Source: Paenibacillus xerothermodurans (lineage in GTDB: Bacteria; Bacillota; Bacilli; Paenibacillales; NBRC-103111). From it: a DNA stretch of 64,000 nt. The stretch is from the NCBI RefSeq assembly GCF_002220865.2, contig NZ_NHRJ02000005.1, positions 1 to 64,000 on the forward strand, given 5' to 3'. Within the stretch, counting starts at the first letter, position 1; every line of letters begins with the position of its first letter. The position numbers and the translations under genes were made by a program. The notes under the pieces are model-generated. The model saw nothing but the letters and a program-made list of their open reading frames with translations, had not been told where the DNA came from and did no database searches. Of the stretch, positions 51,327 through 59,202 are shown piece after piece.

Positions 51327-52505
51327 TTAATACAGCGTAAACAGCATTCCGCCGGCCGCTGCTGCAGCCACCACTGTCCACGGCGGGAGCTGCCAAAACA
51401 CGAGCGCGCCGAACAGTGCAAGCGCCAGCGCGAAATCCTCCGGCCCACGCACGGCGCTCACCCACACCGGATCATACAACGCGGCCAACAGTATACCTAC
51501 CACCGCTGCGTTAACACCCGTCAGTGCCGCCTTGACCTGTGATTGCCGGCGCAGAACATCCCAGAACGGCAATGCCCCCATCACGAGCAGAAAAGCAGGC
51601 AAAAAAATCGCGATCGTGGCCACGGCTGCTCCGCCCCAGCCATGTATCATAAAGCCCAAATAAGCGGCAAACGTCGAGAGAGGACCCGGAATCGCTTGTG
51701 TTGCACCATATCCAGCGAGGAACTGCGCCTCGGTCATCCAGCCCGCAGGCACAACCTCCTTCTCCAGCAGAGGAAGCATCACGTGCCCGCCGCCAAACAC
51801 CAGTGCACCCGAACGATAAAAGCTGTCAAAGATAGCGAGCCACGGCGAGGCGAACATGTTCCTTAGCACAGGCAGAATGACCAGTAAACCAAAAAACAGG
51901 AATAAACAGCCGGCTGCCAGCCTAGCGTGCGGCGCTGGGGATGACGTTGCGGTAGTGCTGTCTGTGTCACTGATGTCCTTATAATAGATCATACCCACGA
52001 GACCCGCAGCGGCGATCAGCACAATCTGCCCTAAGGCTGAGCCGACCAGCAGAGTTGCAGCGCAGGTGACAATTGCTATGGCAGCGCGTCCCCCGTTTGG
52101 CGCGAGACTCTTGCCCATCCCCCACACAGCCTGAGCCACGATAGCCACTGCCGCCAGCTTAAGGCCGTGAATCCAGCCTGCGTCCGTAACGTCCCAGCCT
52201 TGACACAAGTAAGCAAACAAGGCCAACGCCAATGCCGATGGCAAAGTAAAACCAAGCCAAGCCAACACCGCCCCGGGAATGCCGCCGCGCCGATACCCGA
52301 TTCCAATCCCAACCTGACTGCTCGCCGGACCCGGCAAAAATTGACATAAAGCCACCGAATCTGCATAGCTCCGCTCGTCGATCCATTGTCTCCTGCGCAC
52401 ATACTCCTCGCGAAAATAGCCCAGATGTGCAACCGGTCCGCCGAAGGAGGTCAACCCGAGCATGAAAGAAACCCTCAGTATTTCAAACAGGGAGGCCCTA
52501 CTCAC
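51327..52505 (-). CDS. chrA: Chromate transporter ChrA (long CHR type)
   Basis: A 392-residue CHR-superfamily permease with two homologous halves. Each half has the CHR signature: LRVSFMLGLTSFGGPVAHLG with YADSVALCQFLPGPASSQVG, and FYRSGALVFGGGHVMLPLL with FLAGYGATQAIPGPLSTFAA. Known members export chromate; actual substrate here is inferred. Single gene, no chrB or regulator adjacent. Bases 51144-51326 upstream of the LCP gene contain nothing else. Confidence 0.92.
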   Translation of the reverse strand: MSRASLFEILRVSFMLGLTSFGGPVAHLGYFREEYVRRRQWIDERSYADSVALCQFLPGPASSQVGIGIGYRRGGIPGAVLAWLGFTLPSALALALFAYLCQGWDVTDAGWIHGLKLAAVAIVAQAVWGMGKSLAPNGGRAAIAIVTCAATLLVGSALGQIVLIAAAGLVGMIYYKDISDTDSTTATSSPAPHARLAAGCLFLFFGLLVILPVLRNMFASPWLAIFDSFYRSGALVFGGGHVMLPLLEKEVVPAGWMTEAQFLAGYGATQAIPGPLSTFAAYLGFMIHGWGGAAVATIAIFLPAFLLVMGALPFWDVLRRQSQVKAALTGVNAAVVGILLAALYDPVWVSAVRGPEDFALALALFGALVFWQLPPWTVVAAAAAGGMLFTLY

Positions 52506-52578
52506 ATGGATACACCGTCCTTCACATGATCGATATCAGCTTAACATTGAAACTGCCGGCTGGTAAACCATGCTCTGG

Positions 52579-52619
52579 CAAAAAAAACCGGGAAACGCGA
52601 TGTCCGCGTCACCCGGTTT
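52579..52619 (-). terminator. Terminator of thyA-folA
   Basis: Minus strand AACCGGG...CGCG...CGCG...CCCGGTT stem followed by T8. It lies 30 bases past the folA stop. Confidence 0.85.
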
Positions 52620-52648
52620 CGACTGCTCCGCTGTGTTACTGCTTAATC

Positions 52649-53146
52649 CTAGGGCAGTCTTTCGTATATCACAAATTCATAATCGTAAGGATTGCTCTCA
52701 TTTTTCACGCCTTGTTGTCTATTCGTTACTTTCCACAGCGAAGAATCAATCTCCGGGAAAAAGGTATCCGCTCCAAAACGATGGGCAATCTCCGTCACAT
52801 ACAGCTTAGCCGCGTGCGGCATAAACAGCTTGTACACTTCCGCACCGCCGATGACAAACAGTTCATCGTCCGGCACCCCGTTGCGGTAACGTTCAAGCGC
52901 TTCATCCACGGAGTAAACCATCTCGCAGCCTTCCGCTCTGTAGCTTCTATCCCTCGTTAAAACAACATTGGTCCGCTTCGGCAACGGCTTGCCTATCGAT
53001 TCGAATGTTTTACGTCCCATCAACACCGTGTGCCCTATGGTAGTTCTCTTGAAAAAAGCGGTATCCTCCGGCAGACGCCACGGCAGCTTGTTGTTAATAC
53101 CGATGCCGCGCTGCTCATCCATAGCCACAATCATAGAAATGATCAC
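52649..53146 (-). CDS. folA: Dihydrofolate reductase
   Basis: Reduces dihydrofolate to tetrahydrofolate with NADPH. The 165-residue protein starts MIISMIVAMDEQRGIGINNK, then LPWRLPEDTAFFKRTTIGHT with the catalytic Asp/Glu position, VLMGRKTFESIGKPLPKRTN, ELFVIGGAEVYKLFMPHA and a C-terminal EFVIYERLP. GTG start with AGGAG 8 bases upstream. It follows thyA by 54 bases, the usual thyA-folA pair that recycles the dihydrofolate made by ThyA. Confidence 0.96.
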   Translation of the reverse strand: MIISMIVAMDEQRGIGINNKLPWRLPEDTAFFKRTTIGHTVLMGRKTFESIGKPLPKRTNVVLTRDRSYRAEGCEMVYSVDEALERYRNGVPDDELFVIGGAEVYKLFMPHAAKLYVTEIAHRFGADTFFPEIDSSLWKVTNRQQGVKNESNPYDYEFVIYERLP

Positions 53147-53200
53147 ATTCCAATCTCCTTTCGATGTAAGCCTTACGCTCTGCCATGCTCTCCTTTGTTA

Positions 53201-53995
53201 TTACACCGAAATCGGAGCTTTTATACCAGGATGACTGACATAACCTTCAATAACGAAATCTTCAAATTTATAGTCGAAGATGGATGACGGCTGGCGCTTT
53301 ATCGTTAGAGTCGGCAATTGGTAAGGCGCGCGCGTGAGCTGCAGCTTGGCCTGTTCCACATGGTTCAAGTAGAGGTGCACGTCGCCTCCGGTCCAAATCA
53401 ACTCGCCCACGCTCAAATCACACTGCTGAGCCAGCATATGTGTCAACAACGCATAGCTTGCCAGATTGAACGGCAGTCCCAGGAACGTGTCCACCGATCG
53501 CATGTTAAACAGGCACGAGAGTTTGCCGTGCGCGACATAGAATTGAAATGCATAGTGGCACGGCGGCAGCGCCATACGGTCCACCTCAGCCGGATTCCAT
53601 GCGACAACCAGGTGTCGCCGCGAATCCGGATTGTTTTTTATTTGCTGCAGCACCTGCGAGATTTGGTCAATGTAACGTCCGTCCGGAGAGGGCCAGGCTC
53701 GCCACTGCGAACCGTAGACAGGCCCCAAGTCACCGTGCTCATCGGCCCACTCATCCCAAATCGTCACTTTATTTTCCTGCAGATACCGGATATTCGTATC
53801 TCCGCTCAGAAACCAGAGCAGCTCGTGTATAATCGACCGGACATGCAGTTTCTTTGTGGTCAGAAGCGGAAAACCTTGAGACAAATCAAACCTGAGCTGG
53901 CGCCCGAACACGGAAATCGTCCCGGTACCCGTCCTGTCCGCCTTCTCCGTACCGTTCTCCAAAATATCTTGTAGTAAATCCAGGTAATCTTTCAT
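53201..53995 (-). CDS. thyA: Thymidylate synthase
   Basis: Converts dUMP to dTMP using methylene-tetrahydrofolate. The 264-residue protein has [30 protein letters not shown], the catalytic cysteine in [40 protein letters not shown] and the C-terminal [10 protein letters not shown]. Length and motifs are those of the short ThyA class. First gene of thyA-folA. Confidence 0.97.
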   Translation of the reverse strand: MKDYLDLLQDILENGTEKADRTGTGTISVFGRQLRFDLSQGFPLLTTKKLHVRSIIHELLWFLSGDTNIRYLQENKVTIWDEWADEHGDLGPVYGSQWRAWPSPDGRYIDQISQVLQQIKNNPDSRRHLVVAWNPAEVDRMALPPCHYAFQFYVAHGKLSCLFNMRSVDTFLGLPFNLASYALLTHMLAQQCDLSVGELIWTGGDVHLYLNHVEQAKLQLTRAPYQLPTLTIKRQPSSIFDYKFEDFVIEGYVSHPGIKAPISV

Positions 53996-54070
53996 TGTTC
54001 ACCCCATAAATGGCACCAACTTCATGGCATTTTTAATAATCATTATATCACACATGCCATATCCGCAGGG

Positions 54071-55087
54071 CTACGATCTGCGCTTGGGCCCGGGATGACC
54101 CATCATATCCCACATTCGTTCCGACACCTCATAGAAAGTCTGCTCCCCTCGCCTCGCACGCAGAATATCTTCCAGGATCAACTCCATGTAATCCTTCTGC
54201 CCTTCCACGGTCTCGGCACCGATGTGGGGGGTTAGCAGCACGTTATCCAGCTTCCGCAACGGATGATCCATAGGAAGCGGCTCCTCCACGTACACATCCA
54301 ACACCGCCTGAAACCGGCCGGTCTGCAGTTCAGCCGTCAAGCCCTCTTCACTCACCACAGCTCCACGCGACGAGTTGAGAAAGACGCCACCTTCCGGGAT
54401 GAGCCTAAGCAGCTCCTTCGTTATCAAATTTGCGGTGGCGGGCAGGGAAGGGGCGTGGACCGAGACAATCCGGCACCGCATAGCCTCCTCCAGCGTGCAC
54501 TTAACCGCTCCCAGGGACGCTGCTTCCGCCTCCGTGATGTAAGGGTCATACAAGCAGATTTGCACACCGAAAGGCTTGAGCAGTTTGATAAATTGAAGCG
54601 CTACTGCGCTCGCGGCGATAATGCCGACCGTGCTGCCGCCAAGCTCCCGGCCCCGGAATGAAAAAGGCTTCCATTTTCCCTGTCTGACCTCGGAGTCATA
54701 GCGGACCAGCGGACGAAACAGTGTCATGATGGCGGTCAGACAGTATTCCGCCACCGTCCGCGCCATTCGGGAGTTAGCGGAGAACACTCGGATCCCTTTT
54801 TGGAAGGCGGATTTCGGCACCATATCTTTGACGCTGCCGGCAGCATGGCCGATGGCATATAAGTCTCCTCCAATGTCGATTAAGCGCTCTGTAATAGCCG
54901 GCGATCCCCAGCTTGTGATGACAATGTCCACTCCACCGACGCATTCCGCGAGCTGCTGTTCGCTGAAGTTTTGACCGGTGTGATTCCAAACGGCAGTAAA
55001 TTCGCTCTCGAGCAGTTCACGGCAGCGGGCTGAGCAAATATTGTCCAGCAGCGGCTGGGGCGGCAACACTAACACTTTGGGCTTCAT
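54071..55087 (-). CDS. D-2-hydroxyacid dehydrogenase-like protein
   Basis: A 338-residue protein of the D-isomer-specific dehydrogenase family. Catalytic residues are in place: Arg in FLNSSRGAVVSEEGL, Glu in DVYVEEPLPMDHPL, His in LLTPHIGAETVEG. The nucleotide motif is odd: STVGIIAASAVALQFIKLLK where GxGxxG is expected, so NAD binding may be altered. It follows the SDR and polysaccharide-lyase genes after a terminator, suggesting partial co-transcription and a role in processing released uronate or keto acids. Start at 55087 with GGAGG 8 bases upstream. Confidence 0.82.
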   Translation of the reverse strand: MKPKVLVLPPQPLLDNICSARCRELLESEFTAVWNHTGQNFSEQQLAECVGGVDIVITSWGSPAITERLIDIGGDLYAIGHAAGSVKDMVPKSAFQKGIRVFSANSRMARTVAEYCLTAIMTLFRPLVRYDSEVRQGKWKPFSFRGRELGGSTVGIIAASAVALQFIKLLKPFGVQICLYDPYITEAEAASLGAVKCTLEEAMRCRIVSVHAPSLPATANLITKELLRLIPEGGVFLNSSRGAVVSEEGLTAELQTGRFQAVLDVYVEEPLPMDHPLRKLDNVLLTPHIGAETVEGQKDYMELILEDILRARRGEQTFYEVSERMWDMMGHPGPKRRS

Positions 55088-55121
55088 GGCCACATCCTCC
55101 TTGATTGCTTCGCTTTACGTA

Positions 55122-55145
55122 GAAAAACCTGCCGAATAGGCAGGT
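55122..55145 (-). terminator. Terminator between the SDR and dehydrogenase genes
   Basis: Minus strand ACCTGCC-TATTC-GGCAGGT followed by T5. It probably attenuates transcription of the last gene of the cluster. Confidence 0.7.
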
Positions 55146-55160
55146 CGGTGGAGCGGTCTC

Positions 55161-55928
55161 TTAGCGCATGTAGTTACCGCCGTTGATTTCGAACGTTTCA
55201 CCTGTGACGAAGGCACTGAACGGCGAGGCGAAAAACGCAACAATGCCGCTGATGTCTTGCGGAACTCCGCTTCTGCCAAGGGGGATTCCCGCGATGGAGG
55301 CTAATCTTGCTTCCGCAGAGGTGAATGTTGCGTGGAACTTGGTTTCTTCGATGAAGCCGGGCGCGACGCAGTTCACCCGAATGGCATGTCGAGCCAATTC
55401 TTTGGCCAAGCTTTTGGTCAAAGTCAGGATGGCCCCCTTGGATGCAGCATAGATCCCGGAGCCCGGACCGCCGCCGTTGTGTGCCGCAAGTGAGCTCATA
55501 TTAATGATGGAGCCGCCTCCCTTAGCTTTCATGCCCGGGATCACAGCCTTCGTCACAAATACAGTAGAGGTCAAGTTGACATCGATAATATTTTTATACA
55601 GATCATAGCTCATTTCTTCGATGGTTCGACGCTCAACTAAATTGCCGGCGTTATTTACTAGTATATCGATCCCTGTGCCGAAGGCTTGCTCGGATTGATT
55701 GACAAGGGCTTGAATCTGCTCCAAATCGGTGACGTCCGCCTGGACTGAAACCGCTTCCCCTCCGGCATCGCGAATCGCGGCTACCGTCTCCTCAGCACCC
55801 TCTCTGTTGCCCAGATAGTGAACTATCACCTTCGCACCGCACCCCGCCAATTCGAGGGCTATGGCACGCCCGATACCTCCGCTCGATCCCGTGACCAACG
55901 ATACTTGATTGCTTAAATCGATTCTCAT
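55161..55928 (-). CDS. Short-chain dehydrogenase/reductase
   Basis: A 255-residue classical SDR. Cofactor motif VTGSSGGIGRAIALELAG, then NNAGNLVERRTIEEM, the catalytic Ser in SIINMSSLAAHNGGGPGSGI, Tyr/Lys in IYAASKGAILTLTKSLAKEL, and RVNCVAPGFIEETKFHATF. It starts 26 bases after the polysaccharide-lyase gene. By context it may reduce the unsaturated uronate (DEH) released by alginate-type lyases, a step carried out by SDRs in known pathways. Sequence alone only supports a generic oxidoreductase. Confidence 0.88.
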   Translation of the reverse strand: MRIDLSNQVSLVTGSSGGIGRAIALELAGCGAKVIVHYLGNREGAEETVAAIRDAGGEAVSVQADVTDLEQIQALVNQSEQAFGTGIDILVNNAGNLVERRTIEEMSYDLYKNIIDVNLTSTVFVTKAVIPGMKAKGGGSIINMSSLAAHNGGGPGSGIYAASKGAILTLTKSLAKELARHAIRVNCVAPGFIEETKFHATFTSAEARLASIAGIPLGRSGVPQDISGIVAFFASPFSAFVTGETFEINGGNYMR

Positions 55929-55954
55929 CGTCCCAATGCTCCTATCATAATTTA

Positions 55955-57127
55955 TTATTTTATATCCGCCGTGCTCCTCAAGATGGGATTACCCGGCAGG
56001 AAAATTAACGGGCCGAGCACTTCTTCACAGTCCATAATCAGCTTGCTTTGCCCCCGTCTTTTGACGTTCACAGCGTTGCATTCAGGCATATTCAACCGTA
56101 TGGCAGCGAGCTGCATGCACAGATGCTCGTTAGGGATTTCGCCGTCAATCTGCGGCCACTGCCACAAATACGGGTTATCCAGATAAGGAAGAACGAAGCG
56201 TATGGCTTGGCGAATACCTCTGCCATCCTCCGTCGCGTACATCCACAGATTCTCACCGCGATAATGGGCCACCTCACATAGAAGAGCCATGGCATCCAAG
56301 TTAAATAGCGTATAATGGAACGACCTGGTCCGCTCCAACTCTTTCGGCAGACTGCCGTCTGGTGCAACCTGCTCAGGAATGATAGCGCTTTTATAATGAT
56401 CGGCGGCTAGGCGTAATTTCTCATCGTTGCCGGTAAAAGCTGCATATGCAGCCACATGAGTTGCCCACCAAACAGCATGGTTATTGCCTGCTTTACTTTC
56501 CGCAATTCCAATTTCGCTGGTAGTCAGCCAATCCAGCATCTGTGACAACCACTGCCTCATACCATCCAGCTCGGACTGCCACTCCGCATATTCGCCTAAA
56601 AAGCCCATCGCATGAACAATGCGGTCCACCTGCCGCAGTACGATCACTCCGGCTGCCCGTCCCGAACAAATGCCCTTGATCGCCTCGCCATATTCGATGT
56701 GGGGGTTCATCCGGGTCGCAGGATCCAGAAACCACATTCGTAGCAGCTCAGCTGCACGGGACAAATATCGCTTGTTATCCAAGCAATAGCCTGCGATGCA
56801 TAAGATAAACACCGTGTTCGACAGATCATCGATCGCTTGTCTGTGTCCCATAAATCTATGATGCCGCGTGACACCATCTTTTCTAATGTACGGCCCCTCC
56901 GGGTTCACTGGATCGGGCCACCAGTACGGTGCCTCACTTGTGTAATCATGCGGATCACCGCTTGGCGCGGCAGCACCGTAGCAGGTAACACTCCACGGCC
57001 CAGCCAGCAGCGCTTGGTCGGCTTTTCGCTGGAGCTGACCGCGAACGTCACCCCATATCCCTTCAGCAGCGGTTACGCGATGTTTGAGTTGTTCCGCATG
57101 TTTCCGATCAATGAACACAAAACTCAT
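55955..57127 (-). CDS. Alginate-lyase-family polysaccharide lyase (PF05426-like)
   Basis: A 390-residue (alpha/alpha)-toroid protein. Family motifs: EAPYWWPDPVNPEGPYIRKD near residue 70, the catalytic-region AGNNHAVWWATHVAAYAAF near 240, and RTRSFHYTLFNLDAMALLCE near 285 with the conserved Tyr. Members cleave alginate or other uronate polymers by beta-elimination. No signal peptide is visible, so it may act inside the cell on imported oligomers. An in-frame upstream extension lacks an RBS. First gene of a lyase-SDR-dehydrogenase cluster divergent from a DeoR regulator. Confidence 0.82.
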   Translation of the reverse strand: MSFVFIDRKHAEQLKHRVTAAEGIWGDVRGQLQRKADQALLAGPWSVTCYGAAAPSGDPHDYTSEAPYWWPDPVNPEGPYIRKDGVTRHHRFMGHRQAIDDLSNTVFILCIAGYCLDNKRYLSRAAELLRMWFLDPATRMNPHIEYGEAIKGICSGRAAGVIVLRQVDRIVHAMGFLGEYAEWQSELDGMRQWLSQMLDWLTTSEIGIAESKAGNNHAVWWATHVAAYAAFTGNDEKLRLAADHYKSAIIPEQVAPDGSLPKELERTRSFHYTLFNLDAMALLCEVAHYRGENLWMYATEDGRGIRQAIRFVLPYLDNPYLWQWPQIDGEIPNEHLCMQLAAIRLNMPECNAVNVKRRGQSKLIMDCEEVLGPLIFLPGNPILRSTADIK

Positions 57128-57292
57128 GCAGCCGTCCCGCCCTTCTTGAATTCGCGATCCACGAGCTAACAAACTCGGAGCCGTACATGCCGTATGTAAT
57201 TGCGGGTAATGGAGCCTAGTGATCCACATTGCAGCAATACTGTCAATCCTATGTGGTATCTGTGGTTTCTATTCCCAATTTAGCACAAAAAG

Positions 57293-57336
57293 TTGACACC
57301 ATCAAACATTTTCGATAAAAATAAAACCTAATCGAA
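57293..57336 (+). promoter_or_regulatory. Promoter and inverted-repeat operator of the deoR-type gene
   Basis: -35 TTGACA (57293-57298), 17-base spacer, -10 TAAAAA (57316-57321). TTCGAT (57311-57316) and ATCGAA (57331-57336) form an inverted repeat straddling the -10 and start region, within ACATTTTCGAT and ATCGAACATT. This is a good candidate operator for the DeoR-family protein and, because the region is shared, for the lyase cluster. Confidence 0.6.
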
Positions 57337-57372
57337 CATTAGCAAAAGAAAGAGTCAGGTGGTCTAAAGCCC

Positions 57373-58128
57373 ATGCTGCCAGAAGTAAGACAATCAATCA
57401 TTATCGACATGCTGAATTCCAACGGATCGGTCAAAGTGGCCGAGCTGAGCCAGAAGCTGCAGGTGACGGAAAAGACGATTCGCGATGATTTAGAAAAGTT
57501 GGACAAAAGAGGCATTTTAAAAAAGGTGCACGGCGGCGCGGTGCTGGGAGAAGAAGGCTTTTCGATGCTGCCGATCTTCGGCAGGCGCCAAAGACAGCAA
57601 GAGGAAAAGGAACAAATCGCTGCGCGCGCTTTGGATCTGGTTGAGGACGGCCACACGCTGTTGTTAGACGCCGGCTCCACCACATATGAGTTAGCAAAAT
57701 TGTTGAAGCATCTCCGGTTAACGGTCATAACCAACGATACGAAAATAGCGGCAGAGCTCGCGGAGAGCAGCAGCATTGAGCTGTGCGTTCTCGGCGGATT
57801 TCGTCGAAAGGGCACCTTCACCATAGCCGACCACAGCACGGTCAATATGATGAAGGAGTACAATACCGATATTGCCTTCATCGGGTGTACGGGCATTGAT
57901 CTGCAGCGGGGCCTGTCCCTGCTTAACCGGGAAGAAACCGAACTCAAAAAACAAATGCTGCTTTCCGCTAAGAAAAAAGTATTATTGGCTGACTTCACGA
58001 AATTCGGGCGCACCGCCCTGGTATCCTTCGCCGCGGTAGAAGACATCGACCTGCTTATCACAGATAATAAAGCGCCCGCTGACATACTTCGGAGCATCAA
58101 TGCGATCGGCGTGAAAATTGTGCAATGA
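57373..58128 (+). CDS. DeoR-family transcriptional regulator
   Basis: A 251-residue sugar-responsive regulator. The N-terminal winged helix is MLPEVRQSIIIDMLNSNGSV, KVAELSQKLQVTEKTIRDDL and EKLDKRGILKKVHGGAV, the classical DeoR signature. The C-terminal effector domain is DGHTLLLDAGSTTYELAKLL, VITNDTKIAAELAES, DIAFIGCTGIDLQRGLSL and LADFTKFGRTALV, which binds phosphorylated sugars in characterised members. Divergently placed to the polysaccharide-lyase cluster, which it probably controls. Confidence 0.92.
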   Translation: MLPEVRQSIIIDMLNSNGSVKVAELSQKLQVTEKTIRDDLEKLDKRGILKKVHGGAVLGEEGFSMLPIFGRRQRQQEEKEQIAARALDLVEDGHTLLLDAGSTTYELAKLLKHLRLTVITNDTKIAAELAESSSIELCVLGGFRRKGTFTIADHSTVNMMKEYNTDIAFIGCTGIDLQRGLSLLNREETELKKQMLLSAKKKVLLADFTKFGRTALVSFAAVEDIDLLITDNKAPADILRSINAIGVKIVQ

Positions 58129-58190
58129 ATGCGCGGACCTACTAGAGTATAATGTAGGCTGTAGACATAACAATAGGAGTGGTTGAACTG

Positions 58191-58991
58191 ATGTATAAAA
58201 TGCTCGCTATCGACATCGATGACACACTGATTAACGATGACAAAGAAATAAGCGAAGGCACGAAAAAAGCGCTGGCGCAGGCCATCGCCCACGGAGTAAC
58301 GGTGACGCTCGCGACCGGACGTATGTATGCGTCAGCCAAACAGTTGGCCGCGCAGCTCGAGCTCAATGTGCCGCTGATAAGCTATCAGGGATCTCTGATT
58401 AAAAACTTGCTGGATGGCAGCACGTTGTACGAGCGTGCCGTGCCGACGGAGGCGGCACGGTTTGTTTTTGACTATTGCGAACGCAATGGACTACACTTGC
58501 AAACATATTTCAATGATGTCTTATATGCTAAAGAGAAAAACGAGAAAATTGAAGCATATGCGGCGCTCTCCAAAATTCCTTATACCGTGTATCCGGAATT
58601 CAGTGAACTTGCGGATAAGCCGTCCAGCAAACTGCTGATTATCGACGATCCCGATAAGCTCGATCAGGTAGCTGTAGAACTGCGAGCAGAAATCGGTCAT
58701 CAGGTGCACCTCACCAAATCGAAGCCCCATTTCCTGGAGATCATGCACCGTGAAGGCAACAAGGGGGACGCGCTTCGTTATTTGGCCACCCACTTTGGGT
58801 ACGATATGTCTCAGGTTATTGCGATCGGAGACAGTTGGAATGATCACGAAATGATTGAAGCCGCAGGCCTTGGCGTAGCAATGGGCAATGCCGTCGATTC
58901 GCTCAAGGAGATCGCGGATTACGTGACGTACAGTAATAACGAGGACGGCGTGAAGCACGTGGTCGAAAAGTTTGTTCTGCAAACGATTTAA
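58191..58991 (+). CDS. Cof-type HAD-IIB phosphatase
   Basis: A 266-residue haloacid-dehalogenase-superfamily phosphatase. Motif I is MLAIDIDDTLINDDKEIS, motif II VTLATGRMYASAKQL, the C2B cap occupies residues ~85-185, and motifs III/IV are HREGNKGDALRYLATHFG and VIAIGDSWNDHEMIEAAG. Cof-type enzymes act on sugar phosphates or other small phosphates; specificity unknown. ATG at 58191 chosen (AGGAG 11 bases upstream). It follows deoR by 62 bases and may be co-transcribed. Confidence 0.92.
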   Translation: MYKMLAIDIDDTLINDDKEISEGTKKALAQAIAHGVTVTLATGRMYASAKQLAAQLELNVPLISYQGSLIKNLLDGSTLYERAVPTEAARFVFDYCERNGLHLQTYFNDVLYAKEKNEKIEAYAALSKIPYTVYPEFSELADKPSSKLLIIDDPDKLDQVAVELRAEIGHQVHLTKSKPHFLEIMHREGNKGDALRYLATHFGYDMSQVIAIGDSWNDHEMIEAAGLGVAMGNAVDSLKEIADYVTYSNNEDGVKHVVEKFVLQTI

Positions 58992-59034
58992 CTGCGGCTT
59001 TGCCAATTTTCAAAAGCATAAAACTAATCGATAG

Positions 59035-59077
59035 AGACCTTCATCCCCGCTGTGGGTTATGAAGGTCTTTTATTTTT
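59035..59077 (+). terminator. Terminator of the HAD phosphatase gene
   Basis: AGACCTTCAT pairs with ATGAAGGTCT, followed by TTTATTTTT. Confidence 0.8.
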
Positions 59078-59202
59078 GTTAATTGCCGTGGTCACAGCCC
59101 GCACCGCTGCGGTATTCCCCCGCTGCTCTCACCATCCGTCGGCGTGTGCATAAGGTATTGTACGGAATCGCTTAGGCGAACGCCCAAGGAGGGGAAGTGT
59201 TT

